A stretch of DNA of 64,000 nt from Cryptomeria japonica (GCF_030272615.1 NC_081415.1:194798195-194862194); one strand, 5' to 3'. Positions 48,985 through 61,743 are shown, counted from the stretch's first letter. Notes: generated by a model not told the origin, from the sequence alone. Numbers and translations are program-made.

Positions 48985-49749
48985 GGTACATGTGAATCCA
49001 CCAATTATAAAGGCCAAATATGAACAACTTAAATATATTTGACAATCTTGCATCATCATGAAAAAAGTAGCCACCATTGATTACACAAAGTAGCTCAATC
49101 CTTCTCATAGAGAGGAACACCTTTAACATAAATATTTAAACTATTATTTTCACATTGAATATTTTTCATGAGACTTTTATTTAAAAGACATTAAATGTGA
49201 CTTCATTCAAACTTGAGATCAATGCCCCTTTTTTTATCTTTTTGGTGACAAGAGCAAGATGGTGCTTGATAGAAATGAGATTGGTTGGTGTAAACGTAAT
49301 GAAAGCACTTTATGAATTGTTGTGTTCTCTCTCAACAATCCATGTGAAATTAGAATTTTGGAAGGTATAATACCTCTTGTCACTTAGGCTTGGAAAAAAA
49401 AATAGCATAAAGGAATCACCAATCTAGATATTTATGTTTGTTGATAGTATGAGAGAAGCTCGGTGATAAAACTAATTTCCAATTCAAAATTATTGATGTT
49501 CTACTATAAATTACATGCTTTCAACAATGTTTTTGATATGAGTATATAATCAATAGCTGATATAAGTTTTCCAAACGTGGGAAGGATTAGGAAAAGGGGG
49601 TTTCATTGAGGATTATTATCAAGATAACTTAATATCTACACAATGCACAAGTAAGTTGTAGATATCATAAAGGCATTGTGAAGTAATGTGGGAGTTTTTT
49701 TCTAAACCAAAGGATAATGGATCTAGGTAATCCATAATAGATAATGTAG
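48985..49749 (+). repeat. Segment X, copy 4
   Basis: Uninterrupted version of X: AATCCACCAATTATAAAGGC to GATAATGTAGGAGGAAATAA. It gives the empty site for the solo LTR in copy 2. Followed by RNase H copy 2. Confidence 0.8.
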
Positions 49750-50300
49750 GAGGAAATAATAGAAGTGGAGGAACCCAAGAGAAAAAATTAAGGCTCTAGT
49801 GACAACTAGAACCAATCTTGAACACCCCCTTAACATTGGTTGGATGAAGTTGAATTTCGATGGGTCTTCTCGTGGTAACCCGAGTCGAGCGGGATGTGGT
49901 GGTATGGTTAGAGATTCATGTGGGGGCCTCATCCTTGCCTATGTGGAAAAATTTGGTATACAAACCTCCAACCTAGTTGAAGTGGCTATGGTTTATCAAG
50001 GGTTAGTTGCCGCCAGGGATAAGGGACTCAAATGCATCATTGTTGAAGGAGATTCTCGAAATACAATCATGATGCTTAAAAAACTGGAAGACTTCCTCTC
50101 TCATCACAAAGTCTCGTTCTCTCCTTCCCACTCTTGGCGATGTCATCTTTTGTCATGTGCTGCAAGAGGGCAACTATGTGGTAGACAAGCTGGCAGGTGT
50201 CAGCATGTTTGTTAATAATTTTGAAATCTGGACTCACCTACACAAAATCTGGATTGTGGCTAATGCCATGATTTCAAATGACCTATCTAACGATGTGTAA
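49750..50300 (+). pseudogene. RNase H domain of a retroelement, copy 2
   Basis: Better preserved catalytic part than copy 1: GWMKLNFDGSSRGNPSRAGC (first Asp and the Gly-rich turn), GGMVRDSCGGLILAYV, NLVEVAMVYQGLVAARDKGL (Glu), CIIVEGDSRNTIMML (second Asp). A frameshift after KKLED near 50088 moves the last part (HVLQEGNYVVDKLAG, third Asp) to another frame, and a stop near 49790 precedes VTTRTNL. As in copy 1 there is no reverse transcriptase nearby and ORFZ follows. Confidence 0.82.
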
Positions 50301-50448
50301 TCCCAAGATTTCCTTTTTGGTAATTTCCATTCTCGCCCTTTCATTTCCTTCTTGGATGAGGTAGCAGGATTTAAATTTTGTTGGTACTACTTACCACTGT
50401 ATCCCTCTGACCTATCACTTACTCATTTTGGCTTTAGTTTCTTTAGAT

Positions 50449-51974
50449 ATGGGTGGTGATTTGAACTAGATTGAACCTAATGAATCCTTTGAATTCAAGA
50501 ACAATGGGGAGCTTTTGAGTAAGGTGATTCAAGGCAATTTGGATTCTTATGTGGAGGGAATGACTAGCCATGATCCTAAGCTCTATATGGCTTTTGCTCA
50601 AGCTTGGGATAATAGTGCCAGTAAGATTCAGAGTGTTGCCTCTATGGTTTCTATGGAGACCATCATGAAAGTGAATGGATTGGCCCTCGATGACATTTCC
50701 TTTCCTAAAAAACCCAAGGCGAGTTATAAGGAGGATTTTGATCATTTCTTTGAGCTTAAGGAAGGGGTTTCCAGGCTTCAAAGCAGTTATAGAAGGGAAT
50801 AACTTCTTGGTATCTGGAAGGAGGTGGCCCTTTTTCTCATGAAGTACTTCACCCTGGATGGAAGGAAAAGAAGGTTCCATCTACAAATTTTTCCCATGTT
50901 GAATCATCTTCACAATGGGAAAAGACTGAATTTTCCCTACTGGGTTTTGTCATCTTTATCTCACTCTTTCTCTAAAGCTATTGTTAAGGGTAAACCCCCT
51001 CTCCATTAGGGCCTCATTCATAGTTTGTATGATTTCTATTAAGATCGGGTCCACATATGACCCTAGTTTATATGTTGATCTTATTGTCACTCTTTCAATT
51101 GTAGTAAGTGTCATATTTGGGTTTTAAAATTCCCACTAGAAAAAGCCCTACATGTATGTGGATACCCAGCCTAAGATGCACAAGAATGTGGAGATTGTTG
51201 AGGACTCGAGCTTTGAGTCTCTTTCTTCAGATGAGTCAAAATCTTCATAAACCACGGGCTCAGATTAGTCCCCTGCCAATACTGCTAATGCTAATGTCAA
51301 CCCTAGCCTTTCCCTAATAAACACTCCCCCCTCTACTAATTTACCAAGCCCCCAAGTTCTATTTTGGTCCTTACTAAAATTTTGAAGGACCTACATGATG
51401 ATGTATAAAGACAAGATGACCTGTTAAAGTGGCTATTTGGGAAGATGAATATGGCTATTAGAAAAACTAATTGGTTAGAGGCAAGGGTAGAGGCAGAAGC
51501 CAGGGCTAACACTTGGGTGGATGGTTTAGATGAGAACAAAGTGTAGGAAACTACCAATGACCTTGTTGACCTCATGAGGCAGTTGGATAAGGTGGATGGG
51601 AAAATTGATGATATGGACACCAAGATAAAAATGGTTGGGACCAAAATTTAACTAGAAGAGGGTAGGAAAATGCATGAGGCCCTCAAAAATAAAATTGAGG
51701 AGGTTAAAACATTACCTGCAAGAATGTGGCCAATATGGACAATGCCTCCCTACAGGCTATCTAGGATAAGATGGAAAGGAAAAGAGTGAAGAAAATAAAA
51801 TGCATGAAGTCATTTGCTACAATCTCTAGCCTTATGACGTCTCTAGTTAGAGCCACCCCTAATTTCATGTTGGTCTCCTCTATCTCTAGGATTGGCTCGA
51901 GAAAAAATATATATTTCTTTAATAAAGTGTTAAGTCTATGTCAAGATTGGCAGGAAAAAGGTGCCCACATGTAA
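50449..51974 (+). pseudogene. ORFZ copy 2
   Basis: Sister of the frame at 34698. ATG at 50449 (MGGDLN, then TAG where copy 1 has TAT). Conserved blocks: FKNNGELLSKVIQGNLDSY, ISFPKKPKASYKEDFDHFF, MKYFTLDGRKRRFHLQIF and RLNFPYWVLSSLSHSF. A frameshift between about 51010 and 51110 changes phase. The C-terminal half (EAEARANTWVDGLDENK..., KIDDMDTKIKMV) ends QDWQEKGAHM at 51974. Both copies share TAG after KGKPPLH and TAA after DLHDDV, so those stops predate the duplication or mark real ends. Confidence 0.6.
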
Positions 51975-53640
51975 TAAACCATTTCTTTGTGTCTATACTG
52001 GGTGTTTGTTTGTTTTTGTGAGTTTCAGTATCTCTTTGTTTTGTTGATTTTCTAGTTTAGTTGATGGATTTCAGGTCACCCTGCTAGGTTTTTGATGTGT
52101 TTTGGTGGGGATTTTTTTGGCTGGTTTCTCTCCCTCATGTGCTCTTGGTGTCACTCTACGGTTATGTAACAGTATTGACCTATCCTACTTTTATTAATCA
52201 AAACTAGTACCAATCTTAGATTCATAGATTTTTTAAATGTTAAATTTACTTGATCTTATGGAGTAGAAACACGAGTTTGTCTCATGTATCTCTTTCTAAT
52301 TCATGTTAGATAGTATTACTTGGACATATATGCTTTGAAATTCACCTTTAGGTATCTTTATTGAACACAATGTTTTTTATTGATTTCAAGGTATCAAGGA
52401 GTTTGCTCAATTGTTGTAATGTTGTCATTCTATGTTAGAGAATTTAAGAACAATGAAGAATAATATCTAGCTATGTTGGATAGCTCTCTAGTAGAATGTT
52501 AATGTTATTATCATGTATCAGTATTAGTTGCTCCTAACTATCTAGAATATTTTTATAAGTTTCAAAGCGTCTATGATAATTTTTTGAGCTTTGTTGCTCA
52601 TAAATAGTATGCACTCTTAGTTGTATTGTATTGGTTTGTGTTACCACATTCTACCAAATTCAAGTATTATGGCTTGTGGTTTGGAAGATAATTAAGGCTA
52701 CATATGAAGAAAAATCTATTCAAGTTTTAGAGGCTGAAATTTAGGAAGAAGAGAAAATTATAAGCGATACATCGGTCATTGTATTAGTTGGTTGACTATG
52801 CTGATGTTCGTGGTGGATGTGCAAAATTCTAGTAATGTATGCTAGCTAGAGGAAACATGTGAAGGTTGTTTGCGACCAATTGAGTTCATGTTCAATAATG
52901 CATAATGTGATCATAATTCTAACACATAACATTTTGGCTTTAGGATGACTGGCTACATGTTTTGTTTAAGGAATATATTTTTGACCGAACTTTCCAAAAT
53001 GGTAAATATGTTCTAGGCTGACATGAAAATATAATAAATACTAGAATGGATATATATTGTTGATCTGGCGTCATTCCAAAGGCAGAGGTTGTGTGTGTGA
53101 AAGTGGAAAAAATTGTGAAAGTTGTATGCTCAATAAGGAGAAGCATAGATGTGATCAGTGTGCAAATCATGATGCATATCATATGTACATTGTAATAGTG
53201 TTCTGATGTAGATTTGATCAGACTAATGTTAAAAGTTGAGTTGTGAAAGGCATAATACATCTTTTATATCTCTTATCTATAATTGAGGTTGGTAAATCAT
53301 AATCTATTTCGGTGCTTACTTATTTGGATTAGGGGATTGGTTTTCCCATCTTAGATTGAGATTTCTATGGTTTGGTGCTTGCAAAATATTATAAATTGTT
53401 TATTATCTTTGTGAAGCTAGATTTGAACAATAGATCTAAACATCTTTCCTCACCATGATTTTTCTCTTCTGAATTTTGTTAAAATCTTTCCCATTAAAAA
53501 CAAGAGTTTGAAAATTATTGAAGAGAACAGCGTTCATATCTCGCAAACCCAATATTTTCCAACGTGCAAGAACTATCGATATCTTAGTGTGAATCACCTA
53601 AACCTAACATTGTGTTTATTTTTATTTTTGAGGCCATGAC
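51975..53640 (+). repeat. Tail of tandem unit 2
   Basis: Collinear with 36375-37404 and 44109-44745. It is the uninterrupted version, showing the empty site for Copia-2 near 53075. The minus frame 52940-53260 is in repeat sequence and not a gene. Confidence 0.75.
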
Positions 53641-54535
53641 TACTGACTTTTGCAAATTTTGCCAAATTTATTGGACGTGTCTGCTGTGCAATGTCTTATG
53701 AGTGATCGTTTTCCTAAATTGAAAGGGCATCCCTCCACTGTTGAGATAAATTTGGAGAATCTTTCGCAGTTCGAAGTGTCCCATTCTATTTTATTTTTTA
53801 TAGGAAAATCTTATCAACCTTTTCTTCTTTTTTAAGATAAACGACTGAAGATGGTCCTATGCATTACATGCTTTTCTCGTTTGGATAAGAAAAGCTGTGG
53901 CTGAAATTTTGTAGGATAATTAACACAGATTTTATGATTCCCTTGAGTTGAGATTTGGTGTAGGCTTTTGAGTTTTTAGAAAACTACTTTGAGTAGGGGA
54001 CGTGATAGTTTGAATTTTGAAGGGGTTATAGAAATTGTGTTTTAAGTAGGCAAATAAATATGTATCTGTATTTTTCTTGTTTAGAATTTAAGTTGGTAAA
54101 AAATTAGTTAAAGATGGAGAAAATGAATATATAGATTGAGAATTAAGAATTGAGAGTATTTATTTTATCAAAATTAATCTTAGGTATGTTTGCATTTCAT
54201 TATTTAATTAGTTTACATTTAAAAGATTTAAATCTAAGTTGGTGGAGAAATAAAAAAAAAATCATGACTTTTATTAAACTACTTTGTAAAGACCTTCGCT
54301 GAACTGATATGCTTGCTACCTTTATCCCCTCGTGCTCATCTAGATCTCCATCAAAAATAATAATAATAATAATAATTCTTCAAATAAAACTCTAAATATG
54401 TCACATGCCAATGTGGGGACACTTACCCACCCCAAATAACACCTAATTCTAGATTATTTAATAAGAACCCTTCATTCCTTTGGGACTCACACCCAAATAT
54501 CTCTTTGAGTCACAAGTTTGTTTTGTGTTTTCAGC
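53641..54535 (+). other. Upstream region of the storage-protein-like gene
   Basis: No repeat landmark continues past about 53730. (AAT)n microsatellite at 54355-54376. A TATTTAATAAG element at 54455-54465 lies about 70 bases before the ATG and could serve as TATA box. The short frame 53650-53835 has no motif. Confidence 0.5.
54455..54465 (+). promoter_or_regulatory. Candidate TATA-like element
   Basis: TATTTAATAAG, the best AT core in the 150 bases before the start codon. It is not a perfect TATA consensus. Confidence 0.3.
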
Positions 54536-56484
54536 ATGGCTCTTAAGTTGTTTGTGTGTATTCATTTGCTCCTGTTCATTTTCATGGCCGTTGTATGTAA
54601 TGCTGAGTATTCAGGAAAGCTTCTGGGCCAAGTCAATGTAATCAACAGTGATGGCCCTTATTTGGGCCTGGTTGTTCCCAACACTTTTGAAATGGACCCC
54701 CTACTAGACCCCTCAAATTTTATAGTCAATGAAAACGTCTCCTATATAGATCTTTCTGGTAATTTTCTTGGCTGCTCTTTCATATATGGTACTGTTTTTA
54801 GGGTTATATACAACGTAGTTATATGTATACTTGCTGCTTCGCAGGAAGGAGATTCCATGTGGGAGCTATTGCAAATCAGAAGGTCATTGTGGTCATGACA
54901 GGGCTGGCAATGGTAATTAAATATAAAAATTCTGATGTTTAATGTGTTATATCATGTGCTATAAAGACAATGGGAACTGGAAATTTTGGAAATTGAAAAT
55001 TTCCGTGGTTAGCTTATCTTTTTTCTTTAAGACATAAAATCCAGAAACATAAAAGTTTATTCTGTCAGTCTATAAAATTTCAAACCAATGTTGTATTAAA
55101 AAATAGATTGTTCTCTTTTAGGTTTTGTATACCGATGAAGATCATTTATTTAGCACGTAAATGTTAACTAATTAGGTAAAGAAAATCAGGTCATTCCTTA
55201 TCCATTTACATATAATCAATGTAATCTCAGACATATAAATAACAGTAGCAGGCCTCAAGTCAAGTCACTCCACCTCACAGCACATAACCCACTAATGTTG
55301 GTATTTGAATGTACAGATGAATGCAGCAATAACTACCCAGCTTCTCTTGAGTTTCTTCAAGATAAAAGGAGTTGTGCACTATGGAATTGCTGGAAATGGA
55401 AACTCTGACTACCATATTGGTGATGTTATCATTCCCCGGCAGTGGGCTCATACTGGCCTATGGAATTGGCAGGTACCATTAAATTTCATTCATTTTTTAA
55501 TAGATTTTCATTTACGGATTTTATTACTGAAGAGTTTTTTTTTGGTTTTGTTGATTTTAGATTTTTTTTCCTCGAAAATGTATATCATCGTTTGTAAAGT
55601 GAAAACTTTTTTACCATTTGGTCTCCTTAGGCTGTACTGAAATGCTAATTTTATTGAACAGAGATATGGACAAGGACCAGACGATGAACTTGCCTTGGAA
55701 GACAATGGGGACTACACTCGTGATATTGGGTATATTCATTTTGCTAACTACAGTACAGAAGAAGGCGTTGACAATCTTTTAAATAATGTTTGGTACAACC
55801 CAGACGAGATTTTCCCTGAGAGTGGCACTCCAGAAGTTAGACAGCATGTATTTTGGGTCAATGTATCCGAAACTTATTATAACCTTGCTGAGCAGCTAGA
55901 GGTAATTCATTCATATTATTTAATTCATTTTCTTGCTAACACAATAAATTGTACATATGATTTCAATATAAAATTTTATTTGAATCTGAATTATAACTCT
56001 GGAACAATAAACAGAATATAACACTAGAGTCCTGCACCAACTCTACAACCTGCTTGTCAACCACACCGAAGATTGTGAAAGTGGAGAGGGGATGCAGTGC
56101 CAACATCTATGTGGATAATGCTGCTTACAGAAACTTTCTTCATGACAAATTCAATTGCACTCCCATTGATATGGAGAGCGCAGCAGTAGCATTGGTAATA
56201 ATATATGTTATAATGGTTTGTAATGCATTTCTATAGTTACCTAGTCACAATTTCTTATATTGTTTATTTGTTTGTTTGTTTTCTCCCATTTCTATTTGCA
56301 GGTTAGCCTGAGTATGGGGAAGCCATTCATAATAATCAGAGCCCTCTCTGATTTGGCAGGTGGATCGAGTGCAGAAAATGAAGCTACTATTTTCCTCAAC
56401 TTGGCAAGCAAAAATGCTGTGATTGTTGTCACTGAATTCTTTAGTCTGCTTTCATCCTTGCTGATAAACCTACAAATGGTTTAG
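54536..56484 (+). CDS. Bark/vegetative storage protein-like, nucleoside phosphorylase superfamily (6 exons)
   Basis: Exons 54536-54758, 54845-54912, 55317-55472, 55662-55901, 56015-56194 and 56302-56484 join in frame to 1050 nt (349 residues); all introns are GT-AG. The start is the ATG giving MALKLFVCIHLLLFIF; an upstream TTG adds nothing. The N-terminus is a signal peptide ending near VVCNA, so the protein enters the secretory pathway. DLSGRRFHVGAIA and VIVVMTGLAM, GVVHYGIAGNGN, CTPIDMESAAVAL (nucleoside-site Met-Glu-Ser) and RALSDLAGG (Asp at the catalytic position) identify the PNP/MTA-SAH nucleosidase fold. Plant members include bark storage proteins of poplar; whether this copy stores nitrogen or cleaves nucleosides is not shown. 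N-glycosylation sites NVS, NVS, NIT and NST are seen. No stop or frameshift: the only intact gene here. Confidence 0.93.
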
Positions 56485-58602
56485 GAGTAAATGATATGTG
56501 ATTCGATGCTGATTCACAAGCTACTTAAATAAGAGGTTATAATATGTGATAGCTACAAGGACCATCTAGCTTTGGTATCTACAAAAACTTAGATTACTAA
56601 ATTGATGTAGATACTTTTCTAAGTATTGAATGATAATAATTATTAGAAGTATGACGTTTTTATCCAAATTTCAAAGACATAGACTGCCTAAAATGATTGA
56701 TAATTTGAAATGGTTTATCTTTTTGTTAGAGTTTTGATAGCTTGAATGTTTCAAGTTACAGTTAATACGAAGACAGCTAATATTTCACAAGGGTTCACTT
56801 TTAATCTCAACAATGGCATTAGTGAAAAACTCTGAAACAGGAAGCTAAATAAATATATTGTTTTGGAAGTCTTCCTGTGCTTATGTTTTAGCCTAAATCA
56901 TTGTCCCATTTGGTATGCAAGATAAAAATACATGCCTTTGTCTCAGAAAGCAATTTATGATTATATCCACTCAATTATCATGTTTTGGTGGAATGGCTTA
57001 ATCTAATTATATAGATGAATGGGGCATTCTAATCGATTATATCTTTCAATTTACACATCTTTCTTAGTGTTTGTTCTTATTTGTTTACATTTTCATAAAT
57101 TTACTATTTGTTATATCTATTTTATATTTATTGTATCCTTTAATTTCTTACTTTCAGACTAACATTTACATGTTGTAATTAACCTCATAATGTGTGAGAT
57201 CACACCTGTACTATGTTAAATTGTCTTAAATTAAAAAATCAAAATTTAAATATTTGATCTCTCACTTATTCCACCAATTATTATGAACCAATTTGATACA
57301 CATTTTTGTCATTCCTTTCTTTATATTAATATTTAAAAGCTTTCCATGTACATTCATTATTGATAACATTATTGACTAAAAAATCTTACACATTTCGAGA
57401 AGTAATATTTAAATATATTTAATTTGGAATGCTAAAGAAACCTTGATCTACATTTATCATTCCAATTCACTTAGATTATTGAAAAGTGATTCTATACTCA
57501 TTTAAAAACATAGAACTAGTTTATTCAATGAGATCAACCTAATAGAGTACTAACCTTCCAATTTGACAATACTCCTAGAGTACTTTAAAATATGACTAAT
57601 CCTGAATAGTCAACTAAGAGAAAGATATTACAAAGTGGAAGAACATAATTACTAAGTTCATATATGTGGGTCTCAGAAAAACAAATGTTTTCAAAAGCGA
57701 CGTAGAGCTATGGGATGGGCCCATAACAAAATTGATATTTTTTTAATCTATGGTGGAGGATAGACATTGTCTATTTTCAATCCTTGGAAAAAGGAATATT
57801 CCAATATAGCATTGATATTATTCTCCCTCCTCATTCCTAGAGCTAAGAGTCTTAATTAGACTATACATTATCATTTCAATTATTTATCATATCATTTTCA
57901 CTGGTTTAATCAACGCTTATTTATGCTACATTGTATTAATAAATTCATTTAATTATTTATTTTATGTTGAACCCATCTAATCTTACCTTACCCTAGAATT
58001 TCATATTAGAATTTATACTTTTAATAATTTAAAATTTAATATTTGTACTTTCTAAATGATGATGTTGCTCCAATTTTATTTCTATCCAATTTTTATATGT
58101 TTTTTTCTACATTTTATTTATTTTTATCATGCAATATCACAATATGATTTATCTCCTTATATTATGCTTTCAGATTTCTTATTGCATATCTTAATGAATT
58201 CTACCCTACCCATTCTAGAATAGTTTCATATTATCTTATGATCACTTATCTTTGACTACTATCCATGCTTTCAATACTAATTTTAATATCTTCTTGATTC
58301 ACTTATGACATTTTAGTTGAATTTGATGCCTTCCTTGTTCTATATTAAGTTTTGATTAGTTTCTCACCATTCACACATTCTCATTTGCGCATTACTTTTT
58401 ATTTATTTTATAATATAAAATAATTAAAAAAAAATAATAATAATTATAGTTAATTTCTTGCTAATGACATTCAATTTTTTCTATATCTACAATATATTAA
58501 ATATATCCTAGATTAATTCTACTTATTACTATTAACATCTTATTGACAATCCACATGTACATAATGTTAAGTCTTATTGAATATGTAATGTGCTAATCAA
58601 AG
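56485..58602. other. AT-rich DNA downstream of the gene
   Basis: Contains the likely 3' UTR in its first 200 bases (AATAATAATTATTAG near 56632 could act as polyadenylation signal). No other gene, repeat pair or RNA is recognised. Confidence 0.5.
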
Positions 58603-60051
58603 TGTTGAATAGTCTATAATACTAAGATGAGTGGTGAATCAATATACCCTTTTAAAATTAAAACTGAACTTCTGAAACTTAGCTTATTATCACTCAACCT
58701 CAACACAAAAGTAATGTATGCAACATGATTGAAAGGCAAGAGATACACAACCATAAGAGAGACACCATATTTTTATATGTGGAAAACCCAAATGGGAAAA
58801 ATCACGTAGAGGGTTAATTATCAAGATAATATAACTAGTTTAATGAGAATACAAGGCTCACTTTTGAAGGGCTCACTATTTGGACTATAGCGGCTTACTA
58901 TTGGAAGGCTCACTGCATATGCATGGGTTCAATTCTTGATAATCTCGGGTATCTAAACAACTACTTGCAGTAAATTTGGATAAGAATATTTGAAAGTCTA
59001 TTGCAATCTGGTTGGTCCAACCATTGTCACACCAATTTTTCTTTTCTTCTTCAAACACTCAACACACTTGGAAACCTCAACATATCAAAACTCACACACC
59101 ATACATGATACACTCTTTATCTATACCAAGCAAAGCAAATAATAACACATAGACACACACACACACACAGACACACATACTGGTATATATATGCATTAGG
59201 TTAGCTTTAAGAATACTTTTCCCAAGAATACTTCTCCGTCAATCTTCTACATGTTTTATTTCAAGATTCTTCCAATGGTTAGATCACATGTAACAATCAC
59301 CGGATCAAAAACAAGAAACAAAAACATTCAAGATCAACTAGACCTAGAATGATCATATCCTCGTACTTACACAAGCATATTTCCAAAGCACAAAAACATG
59401 ATCCAAGTTGACATAAAGAAGTTAAGGTCATGGACAAAGTATTTCCAAAAGATCATCATTAGAAACCAAAAAGTGGAGGAATGTGGAGCACGACAAACAC
59501 TGTCTAAATACCATCGTCACTAAATACAATTTTGAAGCACAACTTCTTGAGAACCAAATTTAAATTCCACAATTGAATCCAAAACTTGGTCAATATGAAA
59601 ACATATCCACAAACTAGCAATGTACATTTCCGAAGCAACATCCTTCTAGAACATAAATATGCAACAACTATAACTGTAACACTAGCTTTCTGACATAACA
59701 ACAAGGTCAGATTCATCTTCATACATTCATACCTATATTCCATTGTTCTACAACACCTTCGTATATACATAGATTTAATATGTCCAGACCAATCTAGATC
59801 ACCAGGTTTGACATCAATGACAACCAAACATATATTTCTAACAGATCTAAGGACTATGCAACAATTCAAATTTATTATCACACTATCAAACTAATTTTGA
59901 AATATAAGATAATAATTAGCTCAGTCTACCAAAAAGTTATGAGCCTTTACTATTAAGTCAAGTTACACCAACTCAAAGTATCATTGGTCTTACATTTGGT
60001 CATCCATATGTAAGAAAGGAAGATATAAAAGTATTTTGATGACAATGATTC
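58603..60051 (-). mobile_element. Degenerate solo Copia LTR
   Basis: Starts TGTTGAATAGTC with GAGTGGTGAATCAATA shortly inside, then ATGTGGAAAACCCAAATGGG and GGGCTCACTATTTGGAC, in the same order as the Copia-1 LTR (12108-13354). It has no coding region. Its right end (TTTTGATGACAATGATT) is cut by the Gypsy LTR at 60052, about 30 bases short of a full LTR. An (AC)n run is at 59153-59179. The minus frame 59504-59881 is not a gene. Confidence 0.6.
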
Positions 60052-60582
60052 TGTAGCGTAGTAAATTGTACGCACTTGCTAGGGTGGTATAATTTCACAC
60101 CTAGTTTAGCACCCGCCTTGGTGCATTTTGCATTGCATTTCCCCTTTTGCACTTAATTAATTAAATTAATTAGGTCTAAGGTCCTATTTTATCATCTCCC
60201 ACATCATAAAGTTGGGCCCTTTCATTAAAGTGTGCCCCTTTCATTTTATTCCTCTAATACATCATTTAGTCAAAAACCCTAATTAGGTCCTATTTTGAAC
60301 TTGGGGGCTTGATTTCAGGGGTCAAAACATCTCAAAATCACCTGTAACTTTGGGATTCTCTCTAAAATCATCATATCTGATGGCCCTAAAAATTTGGTGA
60401 AAAGTTGTCGGGACCATGGCACCCGGAGAGGACCATGGCGCCCGGAGTGCACATGGTCTCGGACATTTTTCTCAAAATTTTAGGAGTGCGATCCAATCAT
60501 AAAATAAAGCTTAACCCCAAGAAATTGGCAGGATATTCAATCTCTAGGTCGGCCAAAAGTCAAAATTACGACCTAGGGTTTC

Positions 60583-60591
60583 CTATATAAG
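60583..60591 (+). promoter_or_regulatory. TATA box in the Gypsy-like LTR
   Basis: CTATATAAG followed by GAGCTC, about 1.15 kb before the LTR end. Confidence 0.65.
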
Positions 60592-61207
60592 AGCTCTCTT
60601 TCTTCATTAGAAGGGATGGGAATTTTGGTTTCAAAGGAACCTCATATGCAGTGAAAGAGCAGATCTTTGAACTCTTCAGCAACATTCAACATCCATCTAT
60701 CATGCATTCGTCAATTTCATTCATCCATTTAGGGCTTTGAAGACATTGAAGAGCAATAGGGGATCACCGACTGAAGATTGGCTTGTACCCCTCCCTTGGG
60801 GTTGCGTATGATTTCATGTTGTTTTCATGTCTTTGCATGAGCTTCATTATATCATTTGTATTCATGCTTTAGATCACTTTGCATCTTGGTTTGGAGCATT
60901 TACATTATCATTTACAAGCAATTAGGGTTTATTTTCTAGGTTGCTCTAGTTTGCTTACTTGCATTTTAGGATCTTGCACACACACAAGGTCTGCACACAC
61001 ATTACCTTTACAATACAACTTGGCTATTCGTGGAAGTGGAAATCACCAAAGTGAGGGTTTGACTAAGGCAAAACCCTATATAGCCGCCCACCATACCTTT
61101 TCAGATATAAGTGCAGGTTTCGGGATTCGGATGACGCCGCAAGTTGCAGATCCGACGAGAGCAGACGGAGACTTAACTTCACACCAAATTCTAGCCCAGA
61201 AAGCTAG

Positions 61208-61300
61208 GACAGGGGCGTGGGGCACCCTGGTCCTGCCAGGACAGGGGCGCGGGGCGCCCTAGTCCCCGGGACAGGGGCGTTGGGCGCCCTGGTCCTTCTG
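61208..61300. repeat. GC-rich tandem repeat of about 30 bp in the LTR
   Basis: Three units open GACAGGGGCG and contain GGGC-CCCT-GTCC; the unit is imperfect. The last differs at the end (CCTTCTGTC). Confidence 0.8.
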
Positions 61301-61743
61301 TCAGACAGCACGTTTCAGCATTTTTCTGACAGCTTTTCAGGTGGCAAAACAACAGTTTTTGGAGCAGTTTCAGGGGCAGAATCAGGACAGTGGCGCCCGT
61401 GCCCCCATCCTAAACATTTTCACTCAGATTTTAACCCCGGGTACGCATTTGCATTCTTGTATTGTCCTTGTTTTTATAGCTTTCCATTATTTAAGTTCAA
61501 TTCTGCAATCTTGTTATTAGTTCATACTTGCACTTTGGGGTTAGGGATTGAACTTGCATCATTTTATCTTTCAATTACAAAAAAGGAATAGAAATCCTAA
61601 TAGGTAGCCCGTGGCTCTCTCTTCCACAAAAAGAAGTAGCCAATTGTGTGATACCTCTAGGCTCTTTCGTATTCCACAAGTGTGTGGTTGAAAGCGAGAT
61701 TAGGGCATGTTTGCTTAGTTTCACTTTTTCCCCCACACATTTT

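Larger units (their letters stand above)
60052..61739 (+). repeat. 5' LTR of the Gypsy-like element
   Basis: TGTAGCGTAGTAAATTG to TTTCCCCCACACA, with TATA box CTATATAAG at 60583-60591. Contains two GC-rich direct repeats: GACCATGGC-CCCGGAG words at 60412-60450 and three units beginning GACAGGGGCG at 61208-61300. Frames 60879-61591 are compositional. The boundary is inferred from TG...CA and the adjoining PBS because the partner LTR is not in the window. Confidence 0.7.

Noticed and set aside
54518-54535. Upstream start for the storage-protein-like gene
   Set aside because: The frame opens with TTG, not ATG; the ATG at 54536 gives a normal signal peptide.
54759-54898. Read-through of the first exon to 54898
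   Set aside because: GT at 54759 and AG at 54844 are proper splice sites, and joining the exons restores the conserved DLSGRRFHVG sequence.
60879-61591. Two overlapping frames of 124-127 codons
   Set aside because: Inside the Gypsy-like LTR, driven by GC-rich tandem words; no motif.
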